A DNA stretch of 64,000 nt from Comamonas odontotermitis. GTDB lineage: Bacteria; Pseudomonadota; Gammaproteobacteria; Burkholderiales; Burkholderiaceae_C. Position 1 is the first letter of the stretch, and each line of letters begins with the position of its first letter. The DNA lies in the NCBI RefSeq assembly GCF_020080045.1, contig NZ_CP083451.1, positions 1,798,001 to 1,862,000 on the forward strand, given 5' to 3'. A program made the translations under genes and the position numbers. Positions 18,388 to 28,186 of the stretch are shown here, piece after piece. The notes below the pieces were generated by a model. That model ran no database searches. It saw only the letters and a program-made list of their open reading frames with translations, and was not told where the DNA came from.

Positions 18388-19707
18388 ATGCAAACCCGAT
18401 TCGACACCCTGGATCAGTGGCTGGCCCACTGCGAGCAGATTCACCCTTCTACTATTGATATGGGCTTGACGCGTGTCAAGGCTGTGGCGGAGCGGCTGGC
18501 GCTGCGTTTTGACTGCCCGGTGATCACCGTGGCGGGCACCAATGGCAAGGGCTCGACCTGTGCCATGGCAGAGGCGATAGCCCTGGAGTCGGGCTATCGC
18601 CCGGGTGTGTTCACCTCGCCGCATCTCGTGCATTTTGAGGAGCGCTGCCGCGTGCGTGGCGAGATCGTGTCTGCTGCAGATCTGATTGCGCACTTTGAGG
18701 CAGTGGAGGCGGCACGGCTGCAGCCGCCTGAAATCTCATTGACCTATTTCGAGTTCACGACGCTGGCGATACTGCGCCTCTTGAGCCTGGCCAAGCTGGA
18801 TGTCGCGATTCTGGAAGTCGGTCTCGGCGGGCGGCTTGATGCCACCAACATCATCGACACCGACTGCGCCATCATCACCAGTGTCGATCTCGACCACATG
18901 GATCTGCTCGGGCCGGATCGCGAATCGATTGGTCGCGAGAAAGCCGGCATCATGCGCCCTGGCAAGCCTGCCGTGGTGAGCGACCCCATGCCGCCGCAAA
19001 GCGTGATCGACCATGCCGAGGCGATTGGTGCCGATCTGTGGCGCTTTGGCCGCGATTTCAACTATGAAGGCGACAAGCAGCAGTGGAGCTGGGCCGGGCG
19101 CGGTCGCCGTTATTCGGGCATGGCCTATCCAGCGCTTCGCGGCGCCAACCAGCTGGTCAATGCGTCGGGCGTGCTGGCCGCTTATGAAGCATTGCGTAAC
19201 AAATTGCCGGTCACAGCCCAGGCGGTGCGCAATGGTCTGGCGATGGTCGAGTTGCCAGGGCGCTTCCAGATCGTGCCGGGCCAGCCCACGCTGGTGCTGG
19301 ACGTGGGGCACAACCCGCACGCCATTGCAGCGCTCACCGCCAATCTGGACGCCATGGGTTATTTCCCGGTCACGCATGCCATCTTCGGGGCCATGCACGA
19401 CAAGGACCTGACCCCCATGCTGCGCAAGATCGGGCCGCTGATCGATCGCTGGTACTTCACCGATCTGCCCACGCCGCGCGCCGAGAAGGCTGCCGATCTG
19501 CAGTCCAAATGGAATGCGGTGCAGCTGCTGTCGGACAAACGCCACGATGTAACAACCAGCTGCCATCCAGACCCCATGGCGGCTTTGCGTGCTGCTATCG
19601 AAGCTGCAGAGCCCGCTGATAGAATTGTGGTTTTCGGCTCGTTCTATACGGTGGGTGGGGTGTTGAAGGATGGTGTTCCCCGGCTGGATGCCAAGCACCT
19701 GAACTAA
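18388..19707 (+). CDS. folC: bifunctional folylpolyglutamate/dihydrofolate synthase
   Basis: The 439-residue enzyme adds L-glutamate to dihydropteroate and to folates using ATP. The Mur-ligase-type P-loop ITVAGTNGKGSTCAMAEAI lies at about residues 48-66, followed by VGLGGRLDATNI and a C-terminal domain with LDVGHNPHA. The ATG at 18388 removes a non-conserved leader. It heads the same-strand run folC, SPOR gene, cvpA, purF, the order seen in gamma- and betaproteobacteria (folC-dedD-cvpA-purF in E. coli), so co-expression is likely. Confidence 0.96.
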   Translation: MQTRFDTLDQWLAHCEQIHPSTIDMGLTRVKAVAERLALRFDCPVITVAGTNGKGSTCAMAEAIALESGYRPGVFTSPHLVHFEERCRVRGEIVSAADLIAHFEAVEAARLQPPEISLTYFEFTTLAILRLLSLAKLDVAILEVGLGGRLDATNIIDTDCAIITSVDLDHMDLLGPDRESIGREKAGIMRPGKPAVVSDPMPPQSVIDHAEAIGADLWRFGRDFNYEGDKQQWSWAGRGRRYSGMAYPALRGANQLVNASGVLAAYEALRNKLPVTAQAVRNGLAMVELPGRFQIVPGQPTLVLDVGHNPHAIAALTANLDAMGYFPVTHAIFGAMHDKDLTPMLRKIGPLIDRWYFTDLPTPRAEKAADLQSKWNAVQLLSDKRHDVTTSCHPDPMAALRAAIEAAEPADRIVVFGSFYTVGGVLKDGVPRLDAKHLN

Positions 19708-19754
19708 GTGCCGCCTGACGGTGGTACGGCCCGACGCTCAACTCCAAATCGTCC

Positions 19755-20753
19755 ATGGCAATTTTCAATCTTCGATGGCCCGGCAAAAAACAGCAGGACG
19801 CTGAAAACCAGCGCGTGATCCGTGCGCCCCGCAGCAACCCTGCCGAAAGCGCAGACGCCATGCGGCGCCGCGCGCGCCACCGCCTGATCGGCGCGACTGT
19901 ACTGGTGCTGCTGGCCATCATCGGCTTTCCGATGCTGTTCGACACCCAGCCGCGTCCGCTGCCGGTGAATGCTTCCATCGAGATTCCTGACCGCGAAAGG
20001 GTGGCTGCGCTGAGCGTGCCCCCTGCCGCCTCGGTGGGGCCGGCCCGTACCGACAACGGCCTGGTGGCTGGAGAAGAAATTGTCTCGGGCAGCGGCGCAG
20101 GCAGCCACGCATCGGGCACCGCCCAGAATGCAGCAACCGCTGCGGCGGCTGCAAGCGCGGCTGCAGCGGCCGCCGCTTCGGCAAAGCCTGCAGACAAGCC
20201 TGCTGTCAGCAAGCCAGAGACCAAGCCCGAAGCCAAACCGGAGCACAAGCCTGAAGCCAAGCCCAAGGAAGAGCCCAAGCCAGCGCCCAAGCCTGAAACC
20301 AAACCGGAGTCCAAGCCAGAGGCCAAGCCGCAGTCCAAGCCGCAGTCCAAGCCAGAAACAAAGCCTGAGGCCAAGCCCAAGGAAGAGCCCAAGAAGGAAG
20401 AAAAGCCCAAGGAGCAACCCAAGCCCAAGCGAGATGACGAGGCAGACCGCGTCCGCGCCATGATGGAGGGCCGCAGCAATGCCGCTGCTGCGCCCGCTGC
20501 CAAGCCCGAAGCTGCTGCAGCGTCGTCGCGCTACATCATTCAGGTAGGCGCGTTTGCCGAGGCGGAGAAGGCTTCCGAGGTGCGCGCCAAACTGCAGATG
20601 GCAGGGGTTTCAGCCTTCACGCAGAATGTGAAGACCTCGGCGGGCAACCGTATCCGTGTGCGTGTGGGCCCCTTCAACAGCAAGGAAGAGGCTGAACGTG
20701 CTGCAGCGAAGGTCAAGGCCCAGGGCCTGCCCGCTGCGCTGGTGCCCATGTAG
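19755..20753 (+). CDS. SPOR-domain cell division protein (DedD/FtsN-like)
   Basis: The 332-residue protein has a short cytoplasmic N-terminus and one membrane helix (about residues 42-58, LIGATVLVLLAIIGFPMLF). A long periplasmic linker follows, made of Lys-Pro-Glu repeats (KPETKPEAKPEHKPE and similar, about 150-235). The C-terminal SPOR domain (about 258-332, YIIQVGAFAEAEKASEVRAK to GLPAALVPM) binds denuded peptidoglycan at the septum. The layout and place between folC and cvpA match dedD. The KPE linker is strongly biased and may vary in length between strains. Confidence 0.9.
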   Translation: MAIFNLRWPGKKQQDAENQRVIRAPRSNPAESADAMRRRARHRLIGATVLVLLAIIGFPMLFDTQPRPLPVNASIEIPDRERVAALSVPPAASVGPARTDNGLVAGEEIVSGSGAGSHASGTAQNAATAAAAASAAAAAAASAKPADKPAVSKPETKPEAKPEHKPEAKPKEEPKPAPKPETKPESKPEAKPQSKPQSKPETKPEAKPKEEPKKEEKPKEQPKPKRDDEADRVRAMMEGRSNAAAAPAAKPEAAAASSRYIIQVGAFAEAEKASEVRAKLQMAGVSAFTQNVKTSAGNRIRVRVGPFNSKEEAERAAAKVKAQGLPAALVPM

Positions 20754-20842
20754 GCACGGGCAGTGGTGCTTGTGATGCAGTGTCATGCCCCCATCTGCTG
20801 GCCATACGCCTGGTGCGCTGGCCCGCTTGCCTGAGGCAGTCT

Positions 20843-21382
20843 GTGGCCGCGCTTGACTGGGTGTTGCTGGTGGTGTTGCTGGGCTCGGTGCTGATTGGCG
20901 CCTGGCGCGGCCTGGTGTTCGAAGTGCTGTCCCTGGCCAGCTGGGTGCTGGCCTTCATTGCCGCGCGGCTGTGGGGCGAGACGGTTGGTACCTGGCTACC
21001 CATGCAGGACGTGGACGAAGGCCTGCGCACAGGGGCGGGCTTCGTGATTGCCTTCATCGCCGCCTTGTTTGCATTGGGCGTCGTGATCTGGCTGATTGGC
21101 AAACTGGTCACCATGGTGGGCCTGCGGCCCTTTGACCGTGCCCTGGGTGCCTTGTTCGGGGCTGTGCGTGGCCTGTTACTACTTGTATTGATCGCTCTGG
21201 TTTTTCTGCTGACACCGATGCGGGAATCGCAAATCTGGAACACTTCCGTATTGGCACCGTACCTGGTGTCAGCAGTGTCGGTATTGCGGCCATGGATGCC
21301 GCAGGAAATGGGAAGACATTGGTCTTCGCTGGTGGACCAGCTCACCGAGGCTGGTTCGCGCATCGCGGCAGAGCCGCGTTAA
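20843..21382 (+). CDS. cvpA: CvpA family inner-membrane protein
   Basis: The 179-residue protein has four hydrophobic segments and the CvpA opening [20 protein letters not shown] followed by [13 protein letters not shown]. The GTG at 20843-20845 is preferred to an upstream ATG at 20780 because GAGG lies about 8 bases before it and it begins at the family-typical position. CvpA is needed for colicin V production and for envelope stress resistance in enterobacteria; its molecular role is unclear. It lies 19 bp before purF. Confidence 0.9.
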   Translation: MAALDWVLLVVLLGSVLIGAWRGLVFEVLSLASWVLAFIAARLWGETVGTWLPMQDVDEGLRTGAGFVIAFIAALFALGVVIWLIGKLVTMVGLRPFDRALGALFGAVRGLLLLVLIALVFLLTPMRESQIWNTSVLAPYLVSAVSVLRPWMPQEMGRHWSSLVDQLTEAGSRIAAEPR

Positions 21383-21401
21383 CGTTTTTGGAACGCTCAA
21401 T

Positions 21402-22907
21402 ATGTGTGGAATCGTCGGAGTCGTCAGTAGCACGCCGGTCAATCAATTGATCTATGACGCGCTGTTGCTGTTGCAACACCGTGGACAGGATGCAGCCGGC
21501 ATCGCAACGCAACAGGGACGCAAGTTCTTCATGCACAAGGCCAAGGGCATGGTCAAGGATGTGTTCCGCACACGTAACATGCGCGCCTTGCCGGGGAATG
21601 TGGGCCTGGGCCAGGTGCGTTACCCCACGGCCGGCAACGCGTACAGCGAAGAAGAGGCGCAGCCTTTCTACGTGAATGCGCCTTTTGGCATCGTGCTGGT
21701 GCACAACGGCAACCTGACCAACGCGGTCGAGTTGCGCAAGGAGCTGTTTTCGACGGACCATCGTCACACCAATACCGATAGCGATTCGGAAGTGCTGCTC
21801 AATGTGTTTGCGCATGAGCTGGAGCGCGCCACGCGTGGTGTTCCGCTGCAGAAGGCCGACGTGTTCAACGCCGTGCGCGCGGTGCACAAGCGCATCAAGG
21901 GATCGTATGCGGTAATCGCGCTGATTGCCGGCCACGGCGTTGTGGCTTTTCGCGACCCCAATGGCATCCGCCCGCTGTGCATTGGCAAGGGGGCGGACGG
22001 CACGGTCATGGTGGCGAGCGAATCCGTGGCGCTGGAAGGCACGATGCAGCAGCTCGACCGCGACATCGCACCTGGTGAAGCCGTGTTCATCGACGATGAC
22101 GGCACCACCACCTTCGAGCAGTGTGCCGACAACTCCACCCTGCATCCCTGCATCTTTGAATTCGTGTACCTGGCGCGCCCCGATTCGGTGCTCGATGGCA
22201 TGTCGGTCTACCAGGCCCGTCTGAACCTGGGCGAAACCCTGGCCAAGCGCGTGGTCTCCATGGTGCCGCCCAATGAGATCGACGCCGTGATCCCCATCCC
22301 CGAGTCGAGCCGCCCCAGCGCCATGCAATTGGCGCAGTTGCTGGGCAAGCCGTACCGCGAAGGCTTCGTCAAGAACCGCTATGTGGGCCGTACCTTCATC
22401 ATGCCGGGCCAGGGCACGCGCAAGAAATCGGTGCGCCAGAAGCTCAATGCCATCAGCAGCGAATTCAAGGGCCGCAATGTGCTGCTGGTGGATGACTCCA
22501 TCGTCCGTGGCACCACATCGAAGGAGATCGTGCAGATGGCGCGTGATGCAGGCGCCAACAAGGTGTACCTGGCCAGTGCTGCGCCGCCTGTGCGTTTCCC
22601 CAATGTTTACGGCATCGACATGCCCACCGCCAAGGAGTTGGTGGCGCATGACCGCAGCCTGGAAGAAATTCGCCAGTACATTGGCTGCGATGCATTGATC
22701 TACCAGGATGTGGACGGTATGAAGATGGCCGTGGGCAAGCTCAATACCGATGTGCATGGCTTCGAGGCCTCCTGCTTTGACGGAGTCTACGTCACAGGCA
22801 TTACCGCAGAGGGCATCTCACGCGTCAATGAGGGCCGCGTTTCCACCGAAGAAGACGATGTAGATACCTCGCGCCTGTCGCTGCGCAATGCCGCCGATGT
22901 GGCCTGA
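21402..22907 (+). CDS. purF: amidophosphoribosyltransferase
   Basis: The 501-residue enzyme makes 5-phosphoribosylamine from PRPP and glutamine, the first committed step of purine synthesis. After Met removal, Cys ([10 protein letters not shown]) is the N-terminal nucleophile of the class II glutaminase domain (about residues 1-230). The phosphoribosyltransferase domain carries the PRPP loop [18 protein letters not shown] (about 363-380). Length and motifs are normal. It follows cvpA closely and precedes metZ by 30 bp. Confidence 0.98.
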   Translation: MCGIVGVVSSTPVNQLIYDALLLLQHRGQDAAGIATQQGRKFFMHKAKGMVKDVFRTRNMRALPGNVGLGQVRYPTAGNAYSEEEAQPFYVNAPFGIVLVHNGNLTNAVELRKELFSTDHRHTNTDSDSEVLLNVFAHELERATRGVPLQKADVFNAVRAVHKRIKGSYAVIALIAGHGVVAFRDPNGIRPLCIGKGADGTVMVASESVALEGTMQQLDRDIAPGEAVFIDDDGTTTFEQCADNSTLHPCIFEFVYLARPDSVLDGMSVYQARLNLGETLAKRVVSMVPPNEIDAVIPIPESSRPSAMQLAQLLGKPYREGFVKNRYVGRTFIMPGQGTRKKSVRQKLNAISSEFKGRNVLLVDDSIVRGTTSKEIVQMARDAGANKVYLASAAPPVRFPNVYGIDMPTAKELVAHDRSLEEIRQYIGCDALIYQDVDGMKMAVGKLNTDVHGFEASCFDGVYVTGITAEGISRVNEGRVSTEEDDVDTSRLSLRNAADVA

Positions 22908-22937
22908 ACACGGCACTCTGGCCGTACTGGAATCTGA

Positions 22938-24152
22938 ATGATAAATAAAGCATTGCCGCAGGGTCTGCATCCAGACACCTTGGCGGTTCGTGAGGCGGTG
23001 GACCGCAGCCAGTGGGGCGAGCACAGCGAGGCGCTGTACCTGGCCAGCAGCTTTGTGCAGCCCAGCGCCGAGACGGCAGCACGCCGGTTTGCCGCGCAGG
23101 AAGAGGGCTACACCTACACGCGCACCAGCAACCCCACCGTGACGAGCTTCGAGCGCAGACTGGCCGCGATGGAAGGAACCGAATGTGCGGTGGCAACGTC
23201 CACGGGCATGTCTGCGATTCTGCTGGTGGCGCTTACCGCACTGAAGACGGACGATCACGTCATCTGCTCGCAGTCCATGTTTGGCTCCACCATCAAGCTG
23301 CTGGGCACCGAGATGGCGCGTTTCGGGGTGGAGACCACCTTCGTGTCGCAAACCGATACTGCCGCCTGGAAGGCCGCCATCAGGCCGAACACGCGCATGC
23401 TGTTTGCCGAAACGCCGACCAACCCGCTCACCGACCTGTGCGATATCGCCGCGCTGGCCGACATTGCCCATGCACACGGCGCCTTGCTGGCCGTGGACAA
23501 CAGCTTTGCCACGCCCGTGCTGCAGCAGCCGGTCAAGCTCGGGGCTGATCTCGTGGTGCACTCGGGCACCAAGTTCCTCGACGGCCAGGGCCGCGTCATG
23601 GCGGGAGCCGTCTGCGGTACCGTGGCACTGGTGGACAAGGTGATGGGCACCTTCCTGCGCAGCGGTGGCCTGAACCTCTCGCCTTTCAATGCCTGGGTGG
23701 TGATGAAGGGGTTGGAGACGCTCTCATTGCGCGTCAAGGCCGAAAGCGCTGCGGCGCTGGAGCTGGCCGCCTGGCTGGAGACGCACCCCAAGGTGGCGCG
23801 GGTCTACTACCCGGGCCTCAAGAGCCATCCGCAGCACGAGCTGGCCATGCGCCAGCAAAACGGCCTGGGCGGCGCTGTGCTGTCGTTCGATGTGCGTGGC
23901 CACAATGCCGAGCAATTGCGTGCCAACGCCTTCCATGTGATCGACAGCACCTTGCTGTGCAGCATCACCGCCAACCTGGGCGATGTGAAAACCACCATCA
24001 CCCACCCGGCCAGTACCTCGCACGGCCGCCTGACCGAAGAGCAGCGCCAGGCCGCTGGCGTGGGCCAGGGCCTGATTCGCATTTCCGTGGGGCTGGAGCA
24101 TCTGGATGACCTGAAAGCCGATCTCTCCCGCGGACTGGATACCCTCAAATGA
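22938..24152 (+). CDS. metZ: O-succinylhomoserine sulfhydrylase
   Basis: The 404-residue PLP enzyme of the Cys/Met metabolism family has [20 protein letters not shown] near the start. The PLP-binding lysine is Lys212 in [12 protein letters not shown], and the tail contains [14 protein letters not shown]. In Pseudomonas and many betaproteobacteria metZ lies next to purF, as here. It makes homocysteine directly from O-succinylhomoserine and sulfide. An O-acetylhomoserine substrate cannot be excluded by eye. Its stop overlaps the gltX start by 4 bp (ATGA). Confidence 0.93.
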   Translation: MINKALPQGLHPDTLAVREAVDRSQWGEHSEALYLASSFVQPSAETAARRFAAQEEGYTYTRTSNPTVTSFERRLAAMEGTECAVATSTGMSAILLVALTALKTDDHVICSQSMFGSTIKLLGTEMARFGVETTFVSQTDTAAWKAAIRPNTRMLFAETPTNPLTDLCDIAALADIAHAHGALLAVDNSFATPVLQQPVKLGADLVVHSGTKFLDGQGRVMAGAVCGTVALVDKVMGTFLRSGGLNLSPFNAWVVMKGLETLSLRVKAESAAALELAAWLETHPKVARVYYPGLKSHPQHELAMRQQNGLGGAVLSFDVRGHNAEQLRANAFHVIDSTLLCSITANLGDVKTTITHPASTSHGRLTEEQRQAAGVGQGLIRISVGLEHLDDLKADLSRGLDTLK

Positions 24153-25549
24153 CACAAAAAGTACGTACCCGATTCGCACCTTCGCCGACCGGCTTCATCC
24201 ACCTGGGCAACATCCGCTCGGCCCTGTATCCCTGGGCCTTTGCGCGCGCCAACGAGGGTGATTTCATCCTGCGTATCGAAGACACCGACCTGGAGCGCTC
24301 GACGCAGGCATCGGTCGATGTCATTCTGGAAGGCATGGCCTGGTTGCAACTGACCCCTGATGAAGGCCCGTTCTACCAGATGCAGCGCATGGACCGCTAC
24401 AAGGAAGTGCTGGCCACCTTGCAGGAAAAGGGGGCAGTCTACCCCTGCTACATGAGCATGGAAGAGCTGGACGCACTGCGCGAAAAGCAGATGGCCAACA
24501 AGGAAAAGCCGCGCTATGACGGTACCTGGCGGCCAGAGCCTGGCAAAGTGCTGCCTCCGGTGCCGGAAGGGGTCAAGCCCGTGCTGCGCTTCAAGACGCC
24601 GTTGACCGGCGTGGTCGGCTGGGACGACAAGTGCAAGGGCCATATCGAGTTCCAGAACTCGGAGCTGGATGACCTCGTGATCACGCGCCCCGATGGCACA
24701 CCCACCTACAACTTCTGCGTCTGTGTGGACGACATGGACATGAACATCACCCACGTGATCCGGGGTGACGACCATGTCAACAACACGCCGCGCCAGATTC
24801 ACATCTTTGAGGCGCTGGGTGCGACCGTGCCCGTGTTTGCCCATCTGCCCACTGTGCTCAACGAGCTGGGCGAAAAGATGAGCAAGCGCAATGGCGCCAA
24901 GGCCGTCACCCAGTACCGCGATGAGGGCTACCTGCCCGATGCCATGGTGAACTACCTGGCGCGCCTGGGCTGGAGTCACGGCGATGATGAGATCTTCTCG
25001 CGCCAGCAGTTCCTGGAGTGGTTCAACCTGGACCACCTGGGCCGCAGCGCGGGCCAGTTTGACGAGGCCAAGCTGCGCTGGGTGAATGCACAGCACATGA
25101 AGATGACGCCTGACGATGAGCTGGCTGCCATGGTGATGCCCTTCCTGCAGAAGCTGGGGCTCGACTCCAGAGAGCTGTCTGATGGTCGTCTGCCACGCAT
25201 CTGCGGCCTCTTCAAGGACCGCTGCGACACCCTGGTCGACCTGGCCAACTGGGCCCAGGTGTTCTACCGCGATCCGCAGCCGAGCGCGGAAGACCTGGCT
25301 CAGCATGTCACGGCAGAGATCACGCCGGTGATCGATGAACTGCTGCAGGTGCTGGAGCAGGGCGACTGGAGCAAGGAATCGATCAGCGCCGGTTTCAAGC
25401 AGGTGCTCAAGACCCATGGCATCAAGATGCCCCAACTGGCAATGCCAGTGCGGGTTTTGGCTGTGGGCACGGCCCACACCCCATCGGTGGATGCGGTGCT
25501 TGCATTGCTGGGTCGTGAAAAAATTACCGAAAGACTCCAAAAGCGATAA
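24149..25549 (+). CDS. gltX: glutamyl-tRNA synthetase
   Basis: The 466-residue class I synthetase charges tRNA-Glu. The HIGH-type signature reads [19 protein letters not shown] near residue 12, with HLGN in place of the textbook HIGH/HIGG form. The KMSKS loop reads [12 protein letters not shown] (about residue 245). The gene is translationally coupled to metZ and lies directly upstream of a tRNA array that includes four tRNA-Glu genes, its own substrates. A promoter-like TATAAT follows the stop, so the tRNAs probably have separate transcription. Confidence 0.97.
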   Translation: MTQKVRTRFAPSPTGFIHLGNIRSALYPWAFARANEGDFILRIEDTDLERSTQASVDVILEGMAWLQLTPDEGPFYQMQRMDRYKEVLATLQEKGAVYPCYMSMEELDALREKQMANKEKPRYDGTWRPEPGKVLPPVPEGVKPVLRFKTPLTGVVGWDDKCKGHIEFQNSELDDLVITRPDGTPTYNFCVCVDDMDMNITHVIRGDDHVNNTPRQIHIFEALGATVPVFAHLPTVLNELGEKMSKRNGAKAVTQYRDEGYLPDAMVNYLARLGWSHGDDEIFSRQQFLEWFNLDHLGRSAGQFDEAKLRWVNAQHMKMTPDDELAAMVMPFLQKLGLDSRELSDGRLPRICGLFKDRCDTLVDLANWAQVFYRDPQPSAEDLAQHVTAEITPVIDELLQVLEQGDWSKESISAGFKQVLKTHGIKMPQLAMPVRVLAVGTAHTPSVDAVLALLGREKITERLQKR

Positions 25550-25564
25550 AATTCACCCTATAAT
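25536..25564 (+). promoter_or_regulatory. candidate promoter of the tRNA array
   Basis: A perfect TATAAT lies at 25559-25564, 54 bp before the first tRNA. The -35 region overlaps the end of gltX and matches poorly, so the call rests on the -10 box and position. Confidence 0.4.
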
Positions 25565-25617
25565 TCAAGTCTTTGGTGAGCAGCACTTAATAACTGAGGG
25601 TTGTTTGCCAGGATTTT

Positions 25618-25693
<76 letters not shown>

Positions 25694-25741
25694 AGATTTG
25701 TCGGAAACGATGCGTTTTTAATGAATCGGTTCTTAGGTTTT

Positions 25742-25817
25742 GACCCTATCGTCTAGAGGCCTAGGACATCACCCTTTCACGGTGAGTACCGGGGTTCGAA
25801 TCCCCGTAGGGTCGCCA
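25742..25817 (+). tRNA. tRNA-Glu (anticodon TTC), copy 1
   Basis: The 76-base gene starts GACCCTATCGTCTAGAGG and ends with an encoded CCA. The anticodon stem TCACC/GGTGA encloses CTTTCAC, giving anticodon TTC. Confidence 0.96.
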
Positions 25818-25865
25818 AGTTTGAAGCGCTTGATGCTATATAATAGCTAGCAAAGCTTCCTGCCA

Positions 25866-25942
25866 GGAGTGGTAGTTCAGTTGGTTAGAATACCGGCCTG
25901 TCACGCCGGGGGGCGCGGGTTCGAGTCCCGTCCACTCCGCCA
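25866..25942 (+). tRNA. tRNA-Asp (anticodon GTC), copy 1, variant
   Basis: This 77-base gene has anticodon stem CCGGC/GCCGG with loop CTGTCAC (GTC) and an encoded CCA. It differs from the other three Asp copies at 25913, where G replaces T in the variable loop. Confidence 0.95.
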
Positions 25943-25962
25943 TTTGGTCAGTCGCTTGATGC

Positions 25963-25996
25963 AAAAAGCGCCTTTGTATGAAGAGGGCGCTTTTTT
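25963..25996 (+). terminator. terminator inside the tRNA array
   Basis: AAAAGCGCC and GGCGCTTTT pair around a roughly 12-base loop and end in TTTTTT. It lies 20 bp after tRNA-Asp copy 1 and before tRNA-Glu copy 2, so it would end the first Ala-Glu-Asp transcript. Confidence 0.75.
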
Positions 25997-26027
25997 AATC
26001 GGTTACTGAAAAGTAGTTCCAGGTTTT

Positions 26028-26103
26028 GACCCTATCGTCTAGAGGCCTAGGACATCACCCTTTCACGGTGAGTACCGGGGTTCGAATCCCCGTAGGGTCG
26101 CCA
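26028..26103 (+). tRNA. tRNA-Glu (anticodon TTC), copy 2
   Basis: Identical to copy 1. It is the first gene of the tandem 427-bp unit 26028-26454. Confidence 0.96.
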
Positions 26104-26151
26104 AGTTTGAAGCGCTTGATGCTATATAATAGCTAGCAAAGCTTCCTGCCA

Positions 26152-26228
26152 GGAGTGGTAGTTCAGTTGGTTAGAATACCGGCCTGTCACGCCGGGGGTC
26201 GCGGGTTCGAGTCCCGTCCACTCCGCCA
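26152..26228 (+). tRNA. tRNA-Asp (anticodon GTC), copy 2
   Basis: This is the same fold as copy 1, with T at the variable-loop position (26199). The preceding Glu-Asp spacer, shared by all four pairs, contains TATATAAT, possibly an internal promoter. Confidence 0.96.
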
Positions 26229-26336
26229 CAGTTTTTGAATGTTTTTAGATCGATCCAAGACGCGAAGGGATCGCGAAGCTGTACTGAAGTACAGCGAGTG
26301 ATCCCGACAAAGTATTGGGTTGATATAAAAATATTG

Positions 26337-26412
<76 letters not shown>

Positions 26413-26454
26413 AATAAAACACGCTGGCTGGAAACAGCCAGAAGTTCTAGGATT

Positions 26455-26530
26455 GACCCTATCGTCTAGAGGCCTAGGACATCACCCTTTCACGGTGAGT
26501 ACCGGGGTTCGAATCCCCGTAGGGTCGCCA
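26455..26530 (+). tRNA. tRNA-Glu (anticodon TTC), copy 3
   Basis: Identical to copies 1 and 2. It begins the second tandem unit. Confidence 0.96.
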
Positions 26531-26578
26531 AGTTTGAAGCGCTTGATGCTATATAATAGCTAGCAAAGCTTCCTGCCA

Positions 26579-26655
26579 GGAGTGGTAGTTCAGTTGGTTA
26601 GAATACCGGCCTGTCACGCCGGGGGTCGCGGGTTCGAGTCCCGTCCACTCCGCCA
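26579..26655 (+). tRNA. tRNA-Asp (anticodon GTC), copy 3
   Basis: Identical to copy 2 over 77 bases with encoded CCA. Confidence 0.96.
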
Positions 26656-26763
26656 CAGTTTTTGAATGTTTTTAGATCGATCCAAGACTCGAAGGGATCG
26701 CGAAGCTGTACTGAAGTACAGCGAGTGATCCCGACAAAGTATTGGGTTGATATAAAAATATTG

Positions 26764-26839
<76 letters not shown>

Positions 26840-26881
26840 AATAAAACACGCTGGCTGGAAACAGCCAGAAGTTCTAGGATT

Positions 26882-26957
26882 GACCCTATCGTCTAGAGGC
26901 CTAGGACATCACCCTTTCACGGTGAGTACCGGGGTTCGAATCCCCGTAGGGTCGCCA
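26882..26957 (+). tRNA. tRNA-Glu (anticodon TTC), copy 4
   Basis: Identical to the other Glu copies. It begins the partial third unit. Confidence 0.96.
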
Positions 26958-27005
26958 AGTTTGAAGCGCTTGATGCTATATAATAGCTAGCAAAGCTTCC
27001 TGCCA

Positions 27006-27082
27006 GGAGTGGTAGTTCAGTTGGTTAGAATACCGGCCTGTCACGCCGGGGGTCGCGGGTTCGAGTCCCGTCCACTCCGCCA
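27006..27082 (+). tRNA. tRNA-Asp (anticodon GTC), copy 4
   Basis: Identical to copies 2 and 3. It is the last gene of the array, followed at once by a terminator. Confidence 0.96.
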
Positions 27083-27088
27083 GATTCC

Positions 27089-27121
27089 AAGCCCTCTTGC
27101 TTTGCGCAAGAGGGCTTTTTG
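27089..27121 (+). terminator. terminator of the tRNA array
   Basis: AAGCCCTCTTGC and GCAAGAGGGCTT form a 12-base stem around TTTGC and are followed by TTTGTTT. Confidence 0.92.
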
Positions 27122-27169
27122 TTTGCGCTCTTATTTCTCTTCTGAACCATTGGCGAAACGCGCATGCAC

Positions 27170-27206
27170 ATAGAAAAATGCCTTCCCATACCGGGAAGGC
27201 ATTTTG
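27170..27206 (-). terminator. terminator of the SDR gene
   Basis: On the minus strand AAAATGCCTTCC and GGAAGGCATTTT pair around a 7-base loop and run into TTTTTCTATG. It lies 17 bp past the stop of the gene at 27223. Confidence 0.85.
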
Positions 27207-27222
27207 TTGTGGGTATGGCGAT

Positions 27223-27981
27223 TTACTTGGGGGCCAGGCGAATCGCGCCATCCAGGCGGATCACTTCGCCATTGAGCATGTCGTTTTCGATGATCTGCTT
27301 GACGAGCTTGGCATAGTCTTCCGGCTTGCCAAGGCGGCTGGGGAAGGGCACACCAGCTGCCAGCGCGTCCTGCACTTCCTGGGGCATGCCAAACAGCATG
27401 GGCGTGCCGAAGATGCCAGGCGCAATTGTCATGTTGCGGATGCCGTTGCGGGCGAGGTCGCGGGCAATCGGCAGTGTCATGCCCACCACCCCGCCTTTGG
27501 ACGCCGCATACGCTGCCTGGCCAATCTGGCCGTCATAGGCGGCCACGCTAGCCGTGGAGATCAGCACGCCGCGCTCACCGGTGGCCTCAGGCTCGTTCTT
27601 GCTCATGGCGGTGGCAGCCAGGCGGATCATGTTGAAGCTGCCGATGAGGTTGACGGTGATCGTCTTGCTGAAGACGTCGAGCGAATGCGCACCGTTCTTG
27701 CCCACCGTCTTTTCAGCCGGAGCAATGCCTGCGCAATTGACGAGGCCGAACAGCTTGCCCAGCGAAACGGCCTTGTCGACCACAGCCTGCGCCTGCTCGG
27801 CATTGGAGACATCGCATTTGACGAAAGCGCCGCCCAGCTCCTTGGCGATGGCCTCGCCTTTGTCTGCATTCATGTCAGCGATGACGACGGTCGCGCCTTC
27901 CTTGGCCAGCATGCGTGCCGTGCCTTCGCCCAGGCCCGATGCGCCGCCGGTGACGATGAATACCTTGTTTGAAATCTGCAT
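27223..27981 (-). CDS. SDR-family 3-hydroxyacyl-CoA dehydrogenase (HSD10-like)
   Basis: The 252-residue protein has the NAD-binding motif [16 protein letters not shown] (about residues 10-25), NCAGIAP, and the catalytic Tyr-x-x-x-Lys in [13 protein letters not shown] (about 166-178). The tail [20 protein letters not shown] closely resembles type 2 3-hydroxyacyl-CoA dehydrogenases, which act on short branched acyl-CoAs such as those from isoleucine. It is monocistronic, with its own terminator. A perfect 16-base palindrome lies about 90 bp upstream, which suggests control by a regulator of acyl-CoA or branched amino acid degradation. The substrate is an inference from family. Confidence 0.88.
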   Translation of the reverse strand: MQISNKVFIVTGGASGLGEGTARMLAKEGATVVIADMNADKGEAIAKELGGAFVKCDVSNAEQAQAVVDKAVSLGKLFGLVNCAGIAPAEKTVGKNGAHSLDVFSKTITVNLIGSFNMIRLAATAMSKNEPEATGERGVLISTASVAAYDGQIGQAAYAASKGGVVGMTLPIARDLARNGIRNMTIAPGIFGTPMLFGMPQEVQDALAAGVPFPSRLGKPEDYAKLVKQIIENDMLNGEVIRLDGAIRLAPK

Positions 27982-28072
27982 TGCCGTGTCTCCTTGTTGA
28001 GCAGATGGTGTCGATGGATCTCAGAATAGAATCTCAGGCGCTTCACAGTACGAGGGCCTTGCATATTCCACG

Positions 28073-28088
28073 TTGACGTTAACGTCAA
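28073..28088. promoter_or_regulatory. 16-bp perfect palindrome, candidate operator
   Basis: TTGACGTTAACGTCAA reads the same on both strands. It lies 91 bp upstream of the SDR start and resembles, from memory, the palindromes assigned to MerR-type LiuR-like regulators of branched-chain amino acid and acyl-CoA breakdown. Confidence 0.6.
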
Positions 28089-28130
28089 TTAATCAGCATC
28101 TTACCCGAGGGCGGGTGCTTTTCCAGTCGC

Positions 28131-28157
28131 AAAAAAAGCCCGTGAACGGGCTTTTTG
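28131..28157 (-). terminator. terminator of the ABC binding-protein gene
   Basis: On the minus strand AAAAAGCCCGTTCACGGGCT is followed by seven T. It lies about 30 bp beyond the stop at 28187. Confidence 0.92.
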
Positions 28158-28186
28158 TGTCAGTGCAGCGGTATTTTCGCCAGGCA

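Noticed and set aside
20200..20450. Lys-Pro-Glu repeats considered as a possible CRISPR or satellite
   Set aside because: They are in frame within the SPOR protein linker and vary in length and sequence, as expected for a disordered periplasmic linker.
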